Source: an uncultured Schlesneria sp. (lineage in GTDB: Bacteria > Planctomycetota > Planctomycetia > Planctomycetales > Planctomycetaceae). Taken from it: a stretch of 64,000 nucleotides of DNA. Position numbers and translations under genes: made by a program. Position 1 is the first letter of the stretch. The number at the start of each line of letters is the position of its first letter. Where the stretch lies: the NCBI GenBank assembly GCA_903899985.1, contig CAIULL010000113.1, forward strand, positions 119,229 to 183,228. The letters are read 5' to 3'. The notes beneath the pieces are model-generated. The model was not told the origin of the DNA. It saw only the letters and a list, made by a program, of their open reading frames with translations, and made no database searches. Shown one piece after another: positions 29,995 to 40,082 of this stretch.

Positions 29995-31419
29995 TTAAAG
30001 AATCTGATTTATCACTTCGCCGCGACTGATGGGAATCGGCCGTCCCTGCGTATCGTGAATGACTTTATCGGGTTGATATCCGAGACAATGAAAGATGGTA
30101 GCGATGACATCCTGCGGTTCGACGCGCCCCTCAACGGGGTAAGCCGCATCTTTGTCAGACGAACCGTGCACGGTTCCGCCGCGAATTCCGCCTCCCGCCA
30201 TTGCCATTGAAAACACATGACCCCAATGATCGCGTCCGCCGTTTGCATTGAATCGTGGTGTTCGTCCAAACTCGCCGATCCAAACAACCAGCGTCGAATC
30301 CAACAGTCCCCGTTGATCAAGATCTTCCAGAAGTGCTGAATAGGCGTTGTCCATCATCGGCATCAAAAAGTCCTTACAACATTGCGAGTGTTGCGCATGT
30401 GTATCCCAGCCACCCTGATTGGGTTTGTCGGGAATTCGAGGCCAGTTGATGCGAACGATTGAAACCCCTACTTCGACAAGCCGCCTGGCGAGGAGCACAC
30501 TTTGCGCGTAACGCGAACGGCCATAGCGATCGCGGGCCGTCGCGGACTCACTGGAAAGGTCGAATGCTTTACGACTTGCCGTAGCGCTCAGGAGTCCCAT
30601 CGCCTGGCGGGATTCTTCAGTATACTGTCCGACCAGTGGGCTGCGCAAAGTTTGATCCAGTCGCCGATTGACCTTTTCCAGCAGGGAACGCCGCTGATCA
30701 AATCGAGTTGATGCGACTTCCTCAGGGAACGTCAGGTCTGGAACATTGAATGTCGGCGAATTGGGATCACAATGAATCAACCAGGGATCGTGTTTTCGCC
30801 CGAGCAGGCCGGCGTCCTGACCCGGCCAAGGGAAATTGCCGTCATTCCAGATATGTTCCGGAAGCACGACCGAACCAGGTAAACCATTTCGAACGGGTTG
30901 CAAATATCGAATCACCGCGTCGACACTGGGATGGAGATTCGGCGATTTGGCAGTCGCGCTCTCAGCGTTCAATGGCTGATGAGGAACTCCCGTTAACATC
31001 GCATACCCACTCGACGAATGAGCGTTATCGTTCGTGACGACAGCTCGCAGGACCGCGATCTTGTCGGTTAGAATCGCGGTTCGTGGCATCAATTCACAGA
31101 CGTTTACTCCCGGTATTCGAGTCGCAATGGGAGAGTAGGGGCCGCGTAATTCCACCGGCGCTGAGGGCTTTGGGTCCCACGATTCGTGCTGGGCCGGTCC
31201 GCCATTAAGCCAGAACAAAATTACGGATTTGGCTTTACCGAATGACCCGCTCGGCGCGCGGGAATTCGAAGTCAGCGCTGCTTCGCTCCCCAATAAGTTA
31301 TTAAAACTAATCTGACTGGAAACAGAGATACTACTCAAACCGATACTGCCGCGACGTATCAATTCTCGACGGTTTATATCTTTTCTATGACGCGTCGCTC
31401 GATCATTATTCGTAAACAT
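29995..31419 (-). CDS. DUF1501 domain-containing protein
   Basis: INRRELIRRGSIGLSSISVSS (Tat-like start), FWLNGGPAQHESWDPKP, GYAMLTGVPH, GRSRYAQSVLLARRLVEVGVSIVRI, EFGRTPRFNANGGRDHWGHVFSMAMAGGGIRGG. True start is likely ATG at 31419, not 31638. Confidence 0.92.
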   Translation of the reverse strand: MFTNNDRATRHRKDINRRELIRRGSIGLSSISVSSQISFNNLLGSEAALTSNSRAPSGSFGKAKSVILFWLNGGPAQHESWDPKPSAPVELRGPYSPIATRIPGVNVCELMPRTAILTDKIAVLRAVVTNDNAHSSSGYAMLTGVPHQPLNAESATAKSPNLHPSVDAVIRYLQPVRNGLPGSVVLPEHIWNDGNFPWPGQDAGLLGRKHDPWLIHCDPNSPTFNVPDLTFPEEVASTRFDQRRSLLEKVNRRLDQTLRSPLVGQYTEESRQAMGLLSATASRKAFDLSSESATARDRYGRSRYAQSVLLARRLVEVGVSIVRINWPRIPDKPNQGGWDTHAQHSQCCKDFLMPMMDNAYSALLEDLDQRGLLDSTLVVWIGEFGRTPRFNANGGRDHWGHVFSMAMAGGGIRGGTVHGSSDKDAAYPVEGRVEPQDVIATIFHCLGYQPDKVIHDTQGRPIPISRGEVINQIL

Positions 31420-31504
31420 GGAAAATATTCCGGTTTCGCGTGACGGAATTGACCCGACCAATCGACGCGACTTCAGGTCAACTGAGACGCGTAAGATCTC
31501 GCAA

Positions 31505-34045
31505 CTACTCCAGTGCTTTGATTGCTTTTTCTTTTCGTTTACGCTTGGTCTCTTCCAGCAGTTCCATCTCGGCCTTGATCGTTTTCTTGAGATCTTCGAG
31601 GACCGCATCAAAGCGGGCCATCTCGGCCATTTCACCAAGAATTGCTTCCAGGCGGTCGATCAGGGTCGTCGTTTCATCGATTGACGTTTCCAAGGGGATT
31701 GTGGGATCGGTTTCTTTTTCGAGAGCGAGTCGGAATAAACCCAGAGCACCGTCAATATTGGGAAAATTCTTCGTGTTGACCACGTTCAGCGGAGCGAGAA
31801 TTTTGACATCAAGCCGTTCCAGCATCGCTGGCGTATCAGCGGCGTTGTTGATCAGTTCTTCTCGAATTTCAGCGAACGCCGATTCTACGCCTGCTGTTTC
31901 GATTGCATTCTTGCGGACACCATGCAGTGATCGATCTGCGGCTGCGTTTAAACCCGGTAGATTCGCTTTAACCCTTTCATCGAGTGAGGACGGTTTACCC
32001 CCCTCTGCAGGCACAACGTTCGTCTCCCCTGCCTGGGCTGATGAGGTTGGCTTCGACAATTTGTCGTGTTGATTTCGTAATTCCGCCAGAGTGGCTTTGC
32101 TTTCGGAAATGATTTGTTCGACTCGTTTTCGCAAATTGAGTTCCCGACCATACAGCATCGAGAGCAGTTCTTCTTCCGGAATTATCACGAAAACAAACTT
32201 CAAGCCTTGGGCTCGATGGGCCGTGGCGGACTGGGATGCGATGTTTACTTCGCCTCCTGGGATTGTTGAACCCTGGAATGAAGAAGTAGGGACTGAGCAA
32301 GCATCAAGCGCCGCCACTGTCAGCGTCAGTCGCTGCTTAATTGAAAGGTCTAGCGGCAATACATCGAAACGCTCGAAGGCTTCAATCTCCGAGCGTTGAA
32401 GAATGAACTCACGAGGTCCATTTTTGGGCGGGGCCGCCAGACTTCGTTTTTGCCATTCGCCCGCGTCGTCGACCTTAAATTCGAACGCGACTGAGGCAAC
32501 TCCGTAATCATCGATCACGGTTCCTGAAATGGGAATTCGAGCCTTTCTTGTAATGGAGGTTCCAATTCCTTTCAGCTTCGTTTCCACAACGGGTGGCTGA
32601 TCGACAATCCCATTGATTGTGAAACGAGTCGGGGTTGGACTGACAATCTGATCAACGTCTTCGAGTGTGATTCGTAGTAAGCCGTCTGGAGGTAGTGGAA
32701 GTGGCAGGGTCACAGGCTTTCCTGATTCGGCCCATTCCCTGAGAACAGCGGGAAGTTTTGTCGCCCCATCGGGATCGAGAATGAATGCCAGTGAGAAGCT
32801 GTTTTGACCGTTGATTGGCACATCTCCCTCGGCTTGAGGTAAAGGCATCTTCAATTGAGGCATTCCATCTTGCGACGTCAATGCGATCGTCGGAGTCGCC
32901 CCAGCGGTCAGTGCAATTTCCCATCGATCCGTACCCGCGTCTCCTTCGACTCGCGCCTGGCGAAGCGCTTTATTTGCTTCGATTTCCATAACGAAATTTG
33001 TCTGCATCGGCAACGAGATCTGTGATCCTTTCAGCTCATTCGGGGTTCTTTCAATTCCATTTGCCCCGGTTTGATTCAGACCCGTGTATTCAGGGTATAA
33101 GCTGTGCAGCGTCACCTTAGTCACCTCTGGCGGTGATACAACATCAACCAGGTACGGATTGGGATGACTGAAGTCACCGCCCGAGACCCAAAGACGTGCA
33201 TCTTCGATCAGCCCCACGAATGTATGACGAAACACATTATCTGAGGATGGCGTCAGCCAGATCTGCGTTAACCCTCGACCCATACGGCTTTCCAGTCGAA
33301 TCCGATCTGGACGCGTTTTTCCTGGCGGAACCTCAATGGCAAGGACGAGGTCTCCTCCTTTGGGATGGCGATAACGACGATCGACGAACTCACGAAGTTG
33401 ATCTCCCGGTTGAGTGACGACTTTGACCACGAGTTCTGTTTCGCGTGCCCAATAACCGTCTTGCAGTCGTACGTAACCTGCGATCCAGCGTTCCATGGCG
33501 GCTGAGTCGACCACCATCAGACCGAGAATCGAAACGACAAGTCCAACAGCGACCATTGACGCGCGACGCAGTGGTTGGCTATTGAAAACGGATCCGAGGT
33601 CAAGCGACTTTGTCAATTTCCCCACATCGGCCAATGTTTTTTGAAGCATCGCAGCGGTCACTGGAGAATCGGTTTCTGCGAGACCTTCTGCCGCCTCAAC
33701 TGCTGTGACCAAACGATCGTCCAATTCAGGAAACCGACGTTCAAGTACCATCGCCAGTGCTTTTGTGCGGAATCGCCGGAAGAGTAGAAGTCCGATCCAC
33801 GAAAAGGCGCCCATCGCAACAATCGCCATGCCGCTTAGCAACATTCCTGCCCGGAACCAGCGAGGAAGCTCAAGATGACTGAGCTGGAAATAGGCCCAAT
33901 CAAACGCAAAAGTTGCCCAGAAGAAGATTCCCAGAACTGCGACGACGAGTGCCAGACCTTCCCAAAATACGTACGAGCGAATCCGGGACTTAAGCTGGTC
34001 AAGGATCGAACGAGCTTCGGGTGGAAGACTATTCAGTGAGGACAT
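31505..34045 (-). CDS. large membrane protein (DUF4175-like), part of a Bat-type cluster
   Basis: 846 aa with N-terminal TM pairs (WEGLALVVAVLGIFFWATFAF; FRAGMLLSGMAIVAMGAFSWIGLLLF), long extracytoplasmic part and C-terminal coiled coil. Confidence 0.75.
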   Translation of the reverse strand: MSSLNSLPPEARSILDQLKSRIRSYVFWEGLALVVAVLGIFFWATFAFDWAYFQLSHLELPRWFRAGMLLSGMAIVAMGAFSWIGLLLFRRFRTKALAMVLERRFPELDDRLVTAVEAAEGLAETDSPVTAAMLQKTLADVGKLTKSLDLGSVFNSQPLRRASMVAVGLVVSILGLMVVDSAAMERWIAGYVRLQDGYWARETELVVKVVTQPGDQLREFVDRRYRHPKGGDLVLAIEVPPGKTRPDRIRLESRMGRGLTQIWLTPSSDNVFRHTFVGLIEDARLWVSGGDFSHPNPYLVDVVSPPEVTKVTLHSLYPEYTGLNQTGANGIERTPNELKGSQISLPMQTNFVMEIEANKALRQARVEGDAGTDRWEIALTAGATPTIALTSQDGMPQLKMPLPQAEGDVPINGQNSFSLAFILDPDGATKLPAVLREWAESGKPVTLPLPLPPDGLLRITLEDVDQIVSPTPTRFTINGIVDQPPVVETKLKGIGTSITRKARIPISGTVIDDYGVASVAFEFKVDDAGEWQKRSLAAPPKNGPREFILQRSEIEAFERFDVLPLDLSIKQRLTLTVAALDACSVPTSSFQGSTIPGGEVNIASQSATAHRAQGLKFVFVIIPEEELLSMLYGRELNLRKRVEQIISESKATLAELRNQHDKLSKPTSSAQAGETNVVPAEGGKPSSLDERVKANLPGLNAAADRSLHGVRKNAIETAGVESAFAEIREELINNAADTPAMLERLDVKILAPLNVVNTKNFPNIDGALGLFRLALEKETDPTIPLETSIDETTTLIDRLEAILGEMAEMARFDAVLEDLKKTIKAEMELLEETKRKRKEKAIKALE

Positions 34046-34057
34046 CGTATCGAGCTT

Positions 34058-36538
34058 TCACGCCAGCTTTAAAAGTTTCCTCGTCAGCCACTCTGCGGAC
34101 AGGATCGCTACGAGTAAATACATGACCCATTCGCGGTCCCAAAGTGTCCGCAGACGCTCCGCAACATAGAATTGTTCACCGCGATCTGGAAGTAACCCCG
34201 ATAGTTCGGCTGCCGCATCTGGCACCGTCAGGTATTTCCCCCCCGTATCGCGGACGAGATCCGTTAGCAGCCTGACATTCTGTCGAATATTTTCGTCTTC
34301 GAGTTTCGGAAGGGCGACAACAATTTCATCCGTCACCCGTTCGCGAGAATCGGGAAGCGTCAATTCCAGTTTATACGTTCCCGGCAGGCTGACTCTGATA
34401 TCTCCGACAAAGACACCGGCGCTCGCGGGATCGCGTCGCAACGGCCGCGGTGGATTGAGCGGCTTGCCATTGGGATCGTAAACATCGAGAGAGACTGTTT
34501 CCGCTTCAAGCGGATCATACTTGGCGTCAAGCACGCGGGCTCGAATCCGCAGCGTCTGGCCAATGAGAAGTTTGTGGCTGTCGGGCATCAAAAGTCCACG
34601 TTTGGTTCCGCGTTTTGAGCGTCCTTGTCCGACTTCTCGGATCGTCTTGATCCAGAATCGGTCATAGTCATCTTCACTGACGGACCGCAGTCTCCAGATC
34701 TCGGCGCTACCCAGGTAGAAGATAAATCCTTTGTTCAACGGTTGACCTGCCATCAAGACGGGTGGTTCGGCGGATGCTCGCGGGTCCGAAAAGTTTGCAT
34801 AAACTTTCGCGCCCGCTTTATGCCCATTTGTCGGATAACACCGATAGATTCCGGCAAATGATTTCCACCGTGCCGCAGACGAGATGGGATCGTCTGTCAG
34901 CTGAAGGAATCCAAGGCTTTGTCCCTCTTTCGTAAATTGAATTGGCCACGGCTGACTCGAATCCTGATCAAATCTTGCTGCCGTGAAGTACGAACTCAGG
35001 ATGACGGGATAAAGCTCTAACAGTGGCTTGTATCGTTCGTCACCCGCAGCGCCGCTTCCACCTGGATCAGCCATACTGGCCAGAACTGGTGTGTTGACGT
35101 CTCCGGCAACAAGAATCAGTCCTCCTCCTTCGAGACTCACCCAGTCATAAAGTAACTTTAACGATTCAATCGGTATGCTTTTCCAATCGGGGTCAAAAGC
35201 CATCACCACATCGTATTCATAAAGCTGTTCTCGTCCCTCAGGGAACGCATTTAACAGGTTGTTCGACTCTTGACTGGTTCCAGGCGCACCGCTTTGAAGA
35301 AGGACATCAACGTCGAAAGATTTATGACGGAAAAGCAGGTTGCGTACGAATTGATAATCTCGCATGGGGCCACCAGCAATCAGCAGAACGCGAGTTGGTC
35401 GATCGAATGTATTGACGCTGAAAGAGATTTCATTGTCTTGAGAATTGAACTCTGCCACGCGATCGGGCGTCGAAGTACGGACGACATACGTCACTCGTCC
35501 TGCCTCCGTCGAATTGCGTGGAAACTTGACTTCAACCGGCAGTCCATCTTCCAGCAACAACGCCTTCTTTCGGTCAACGCTGATTGGCTCGGTGTTACCT
35601 TCCGATTTCATCAATAATTCCACATCGACTTCGCGTCCTGCCAGGCCGTTCCCCTGAATAAAGGCGGTAATTTCGAATGGATCACCCATCTGAACATCGG
35701 TTGGCGAAGCAATCTCTGACGTGGCAAGATTGACTGGCTGATCCGTCGTTCCCGTTCCCACGGCTATCAGCTTCGACTTTGTGGATAAGGCTCGATCATG
35801 TGCAGAGACTGGATCGACCCCCGCATTGGAAACTCCGTCGGTCATCACGACGATTCCGGAGAGGGTCCTTCCGTTGGCTTGTCGGATTAATTCATCAAGG
35901 CTTTCACCCAGTCGAGACTCCAGCCCCCGTGGCCTCAGAACTTCATCCCAGTCAAGTGGCAATTCGGGCGATGAAACCCCGTGACTATCGTCGGTTCCGA
36001 TTTTCGCTGATTCAATAACGCGAGGAAACACGCGGTGCGGACCTGACAGAACAGAATCGAATGTAAAAAGACTGACTTCATGCTGTTGCCGAAGTGTTTC
36101 GATCAATTTTGTCCTCGTCAGCAGATTCTTGATGACCTCGCTGCGCGAAGGGCCGGTCGTATCTGGTGATGAATCTCGGTCAGAAGGATTTCCTGCTGGA
36201 TGTCTCATCGATAACGAGGTATCAACAAGCACGGCCACTCGCGACGGGCGATACGACTGTTTTTGAGTCCGATCTGATGGGTTAAGTGCGATCAATAACA
36301 ACGCTGCGAGGGTACCCACGCGAAGCGTCGTCAACCAAATCCGCCAGAACCAACTCAGCTCCGATGTGTCTCGCAGGTAAAACCAGATCGTCCATGCCAA
36401 TAGCGCAGCACTACCTACGATCAGCAGCAACCACCCGATCGGTGACGTGGGCCAGTCTAATTCGCGCACCGTGAGCGTCGCTGAGTCGGCTGCGGCCAAC
36501 ACAAAAAACTGCGAATCCAGGCACAAATCAAACATCAA
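34058..36538 (-). CDS. VWA-domain/glutamine-amidotransferase-like membrane protein
   Basis: VAVLVDTSLSMRHP (MIDAS), GIVVMTDGVSNAGVDP, VLLIAGGPMRDYQFVRNLLFR, DWVSLEGGGLILVAGDVNTP. Confidence 0.88.
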   Translation of the reverse strand: MMFDLCLDSQFFVLAAADSATLTVRELDWPTSPIGWLLLIVGSAALLAWTIWFYLRDTSELSWFWRIWLTTLRVGTLAALLLIALNPSDRTQKQSYRPSRVAVLVDTSLSMRHPAGNPSDRDSSPDTTGPSRSEVIKNLLTRTKLIETLRQQHEVSLFTFDSVLSGPHRVFPRVIESAKIGTDDSHGVSSPELPLDWDEVLRPRGLESRLGESLDELIRQANGRTLSGIVVMTDGVSNAGVDPVSAHDRALSTKSKLIAVGTGTTDQPVNLATSEIASPTDVQMGDPFEITAFIQGNGLAGREVDVELLMKSEGNTEPISVDRKKALLLEDGLPVEVKFPRNSTEAGRVTYVVRTSTPDRVAEFNSQDNEISFSVNTFDRPTRVLLIAGGPMRDYQFVRNLLFRHKSFDVDVLLQSGAPGTSQESNNLLNAFPEGREQLYEYDVVMAFDPDWKSIPIESLKLLYDWVSLEGGGLILVAGDVNTPVLASMADPGGSGAAGDERYKPLLELYPVILSSYFTAARFDQDSSQPWPIQFTKEGQSLGFLQLTDDPISSAARWKSFAGIYRCYPTNGHKAGAKVYANFSDPRASAEPPVLMAGQPLNKGFIFYLGSAEIWRLRSVSEDDYDRFWIKTIREVGQGRSKRGTKRGLLMPDSHKLLIGQTLRIRARVLDAKYDPLEAETVSLDVYDPNGKPLNPPRPLRRDPASAGVFVGDIRVSLPGTYKLELTLPDSRERVTDEIVVALPKLEDENIRQNVRLLTDLVRDTGGKYLTVPDAAAELSGLLPDRGEQFYVAERLRTLWDREWVMYLLVAILSAEWLTRKLLKLA

Positions 36539-36572
36539 CTGGTCTCTTACGCGAGATAATTCACAACATCAT

Positions 36573-38912
36573 TTACCGAGCCGTCACAACCGCATTGCCG
36601 GTGGCAGGTGGATGGTAACTGAGTCGATAGGCAAGTGCTTGTTCGAGGATCAATAATGCAAAAAGCGCCCACAACAGCCATTGTCGAATCTCTGCACCCG
36701 ATTCACGCCCTTCCACCCAATTCAGCTGGCCAAACTCCTGAATCGATACTCCGGTCAAATTTCCCAGTCGCTTTTTAAGATCTACCGTCGATGCGAGCGT
36801 GAGATCCCCCTCTGAAGCTGCTGGATTATACGCAATCAGACGGTCTTCACTCGCCTGACTCTGTCGCAACAGTCGGACGGTGTAGATCCCGGGTTCGTCC
36901 GTATCGCGAAAGATCGCCGACAGCCTTAGCGGCTTTTCAGGATGATTCGAGTCCAGTGAAGGCTTGATTGATTCTTTCGGCAGGCTCGAATTGACCTCGG
37001 TTTTGTTATCGATACCCCCGCCAGTGGCTGGAGCCTCAGGCGACGCCTGCAGTCGCGTCGTGCGGTCGCCTTCTTCGCCTGGCGTAAAGATTTCGACCGA
37101 ATCGGAATATTCTGCTGGATCGAGTGATAGCGCAATGGGTTCACCGACCAATCGGCGTTCAGGGTTACGATCGATTCTTGCGAGATATTTGACGAGTTCA
37201 AGCTGCACAACGACAAAACTGTTATCCGTCGCCCAGTTATTCCAATCAGGTTGGGCCGTTGTCAGACAGGTGATCACTCGACCTTTGCCAAACGAATGCT
37301 CAAGGAACAGAGCATTCTTACTTCTGATCGAGGCGATCGTCTGAACGCCATCCGCTCGCTGCTGATCGTCATTCACCCACTCTTTCGCAGTCGGAAAGAA
37401 CTGGAAGACCCGGACAAGCTTGATTAAAGCATTGTCTTCACCTGCAAAAATGCGAAATAGCGGATGTTTTGTCGTGATCAGGTCCGCTCCAGGACTTGTC
37501 GGATCGACGATCAGTTCCTTCGGTGATGCCTCCAGCGGGACAGGAAAAAGCCCCTTTCCCTTACGGAACAACGCGTCATTGTAATGCGCCGGACGAATGG
37601 CATCCCCGACAAACCAGGCAAGCCCTCCTCCCGCGTCAACGTATCGCTCAAGTGCATCGATCGAATCGGCCGGGAGCTCTGGAACATTCAGCAGGTAAAT
37701 ACACGCGAAACCATCGAGCGGACGTCGTCGGAGGAATTCGACATTCTCGACGCTGGCGACATAACCAGTGGCCTTAGGATCTGCGGCGATGGCATCGGCA
37801 ATGTATGACCCGTCTTCGCCGGAAGGGTCTCCATCAACGACAAGCACCGGTACAGACCTGGGGACATCGATCGCCAGAGAACGAATGTTATCTTCGGGCA
37901 GACTGTCTGCATCGAGACTCACTCGAATTTTATGAACGGAGGGCGTCGACAGTCGAACTTCAAAATCATGAGCGACTTCGGATTGCGGATCAATTTTCTC
38001 GAAGACGACGCTCGCAGGGAGCTTATCGTTGTTGTCAAAGATCGATAAACGGACATCGGAAGCGACCTGTGAACCGAAATTCTTGACAGCGACTCGCATT
38101 CGAAGCGGCACGTCAACTGCCGCCACCTGCGTATCGCCCGTTAATTCGACCACGCTCAGATTCGAGTGGGTTTCCGGAACCGCACGAACAAGATTGACCG
38201 AAACTCCAGAAGTCGTCAGTCCCTCGACTGCAGTTGCAATCGCTTTCTGGTCGCGCCAGTCATGGTCTCGATAGTCCGAAATCACATGCAAATGTTGAAT
38301 CACTCCTCGCTCCTGGCCAAACAGTTTTTTCGCCGCCTGTAGGCCTGTCGTGAGATCAAGTGCCTGATGAGTACATTTGAAAGTCTGGGGGTCGAGCTTC
38401 GATAACAGCTCGGTCACAAAATCTTCGTTGACATTTCGCTCCACAAAAAATGGCTGGTCTGGTTGCGACAGTCTGATCAGCGTCAGCTTCTGGGTATTCG
38501 GCTGCTGCGCACCCCCCACCGCAATCTGATGCACGATCTTGATCGCTTGAGCAAAGCCACTGGTCTCTTCCCACCGATCACGCATCGACAGGCTGTCATC
38601 CAGGAGCACGATGTGATGTGACTGTGCTCCACGAAAGATCGACATCTGTGCGGGGTCGAGAATCAATCGCGAAATCAACAATACCAGACCGGTAACAATC
38701 AGGATTCGCATCAAGAGCAACATCAATTGTTCGAGAAGCAGTCGGCGCTGATTTCGTTGCTGACTTTGAAGCAGGAATTCCATCGCCGCGAAACGAACCC
38801 GCCGATATCGCATCCGGTTGATCAGATGAATGATAATCGGTGCTGCAATCAGGCATGCGCCGCCTGCAACGAACGTCGGATTGAAGAAGTGATTGGCGAG
38901 CCAAGCTGTCAT
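36573..38912 (-). CDS. BatA/VWA domain-containing membrane protein
   Basis: N-terminal HFFNPTFVAGGACLIAAPIIIHLINRMRYRRVRFAAMEFL (BatA motif), VLLDDSLSMRDRW, C-terminal TM WLLWALFALLILEQALAY. Confidence 0.9.
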   Translation of the reverse strand: MTAWLANHFFNPTFVAGGACLIAAPIIIHLINRMRYRRVRFAAMEFLLQSQQRNQRRLLLEQLMLLLMRILIVTGLVLLISRLILDPAQMSIFRGAQSHHIVLLDDSLSMRDRWEETSGFAQAIKIVHQIAVGGAQQPNTQKLTLIRLSQPDQPFFVERNVNEDFVTELLSKLDPQTFKCTHQALDLTTGLQAAKKLFGQERGVIQHLHVISDYRDHDWRDQKAIATAVEGLTTSGVSVNLVRAVPETHSNLSVVELTGDTQVAAVDVPLRMRVAVKNFGSQVASDVRLSIFDNNDKLPASVVFEKIDPQSEVAHDFEVRLSTPSVHKIRVSLDADSLPEDNIRSLAIDVPRSVPVLVVDGDPSGEDGSYIADAIAADPKATGYVASVENVEFLRRRPLDGFACIYLLNVPELPADSIDALERYVDAGGGLAWFVGDAIRPAHYNDALFRKGKGLFPVPLEASPKELIVDPTSPGADLITTKHPLFRIFAGEDNALIKLVRVFQFFPTAKEWVNDDQQRADGVQTIASIRSKNALFLEHSFGKGRVITCLTTAQPDWNNWATDNSFVVVQLELVKYLARIDRNPERRLVGEPIALSLDPAEYSDSVEIFTPGEEGDRTTRLQASPEAPATGGGIDNKTEVNSSLPKESIKPSLDSNHPEKPLRLSAIFRDTDEPGIYTVRLLRQSQASEDRLIAYNPAASEGDLTLASTVDLKKRLGNLTGVSIQEFGQLNWVEGRESGAEIRQWLLWALFALLILEQALAYRLSYHPPATGNAVVTAR

Positions 38913-39313
38913 TGCGCGTTGGCTCCGTTAAGAGGGAAGAAACCGATTGCCATGATAATCCATTGGAATTTGTCGCGGCGAACACCGACGTCGACAGTAC
39001 CGAGTCTAACCATGGCGCTGAGAGAAGTCATCTTCGATCCAGTTTCTGCTTCACCGACAGCGACTTCAACCGATAATTTTTTGCATAAACAACTTGAGAG
39101 GCGTGTGTACGTTTATATACGCAAGAAATGTGCGCAAAATTACAGTAGAAAGTCTCTCAAAATGATGCTATTAGGTTCACTCGATTGATTCAAATTCTGT
39201 ATACATCGATTTTTTGATTGTAAATCACTCAGGTTGATCCACGATGGAAAATCAGGTGCTGTCGAGATCATCCTTTACAAAATCAGCGATTTAGATTCGC
39301 TGGAGTTTATTGA

Positions 39314-40069
39314 ATGGAACGCCTTGAATACCCCGCAGCTGCAGTAATTTTCCTGGTCGGCGACCCGGCGGAAAAATCGTTTTTGATTCATTCGGGAACA
39401 ATTGAATTGCGTCGTGGAACTGGCGACGCGAACGACTGTGCTACCCGACTCGGACCTGATGAAGTCTTCGGCGAGATGAGCCTGATCGACGAAAGACCTT
39501 ATTCAATGTCCGCGCGCGCTTTGACAAATGTGCATCTGACTGCACTTTCGCGGGACGAATTCGAACAGATTTTGACAGTTGTTCCGGACAATTTTCGCGT
39601 TCATCTGAATGCGCTGTTCGAACAGCTTCGTATGCTTTCGTCTCAAACACAAGTTGCAACTCCTCTCGTTGTCACTCCCCCGGTAAAAACCACTTACGTC
39701 ACGATCCATCCTTTGACTCGTCTTGCGGCTTCAATGCTGCCTCGTGATGGGATCTGGATTCAAAAATTCCCCTTCCGTATCGGCCGATCCGCAAAGGAAT
39801 TCGAAGCGGCTCCGCCGGATCCGAACGACCTGTGGTTAAACGATCGATCGCCCTACAACGTGTCTCGCAATCACGCGGTTATCGAGATGGAAAAGGGCGA
39901 AGTCATCGTCAAGGACTGCGGCTCTTCACTTGGAACACTCGTCAACGAGCACCTCATCGGAGGCAATTCCTACGATCATGAAATTCCACTTGATGAGGGG
40001 GAAAATACCGTGATCCTTGGTGGTTTCATGTCGAAATTTCAATTTCGAATCAACGTCGAGACGGTTTAG
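39314..40069 (+). CDS. cyclic-nucleotide-binding domain + FHA domain protein
   Basis: N-terminal FLVGDPAEKSFLIHSGTIELRRG...LGPDEVFGEMSLIDERPYSMSARALT (cNMP fold); C-terminal FPFRIGRSAKEF...NVSRNHAVIEMEKGEVIVKDCGSSLGTLVN (FHA). Confidence 0.9.
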   Translation: MERLEYPAAAVIFLVGDPAEKSFLIHSGTIELRRGTGDANDCATRLGPDEVFGEMSLIDERPYSMSARALTNVHLTALSRDEFEQILTVVPDNFRVHLNALFEQLRMLSSQTQVATPLVVTPPVKTTYVTIHPLTRLAASMLPRDGIWIQKFPFRIGRSAKEFEAAPPDPNDLWLNDRSPYNVSRNHAVIEMEKGEVIVKDCGSSLGTLVNEHLIGGNSYDHEIPLDEGENTVILGGFMSKFQFRINVETV

Positions 40070-40082
40070 CTTATTTCTTGGT

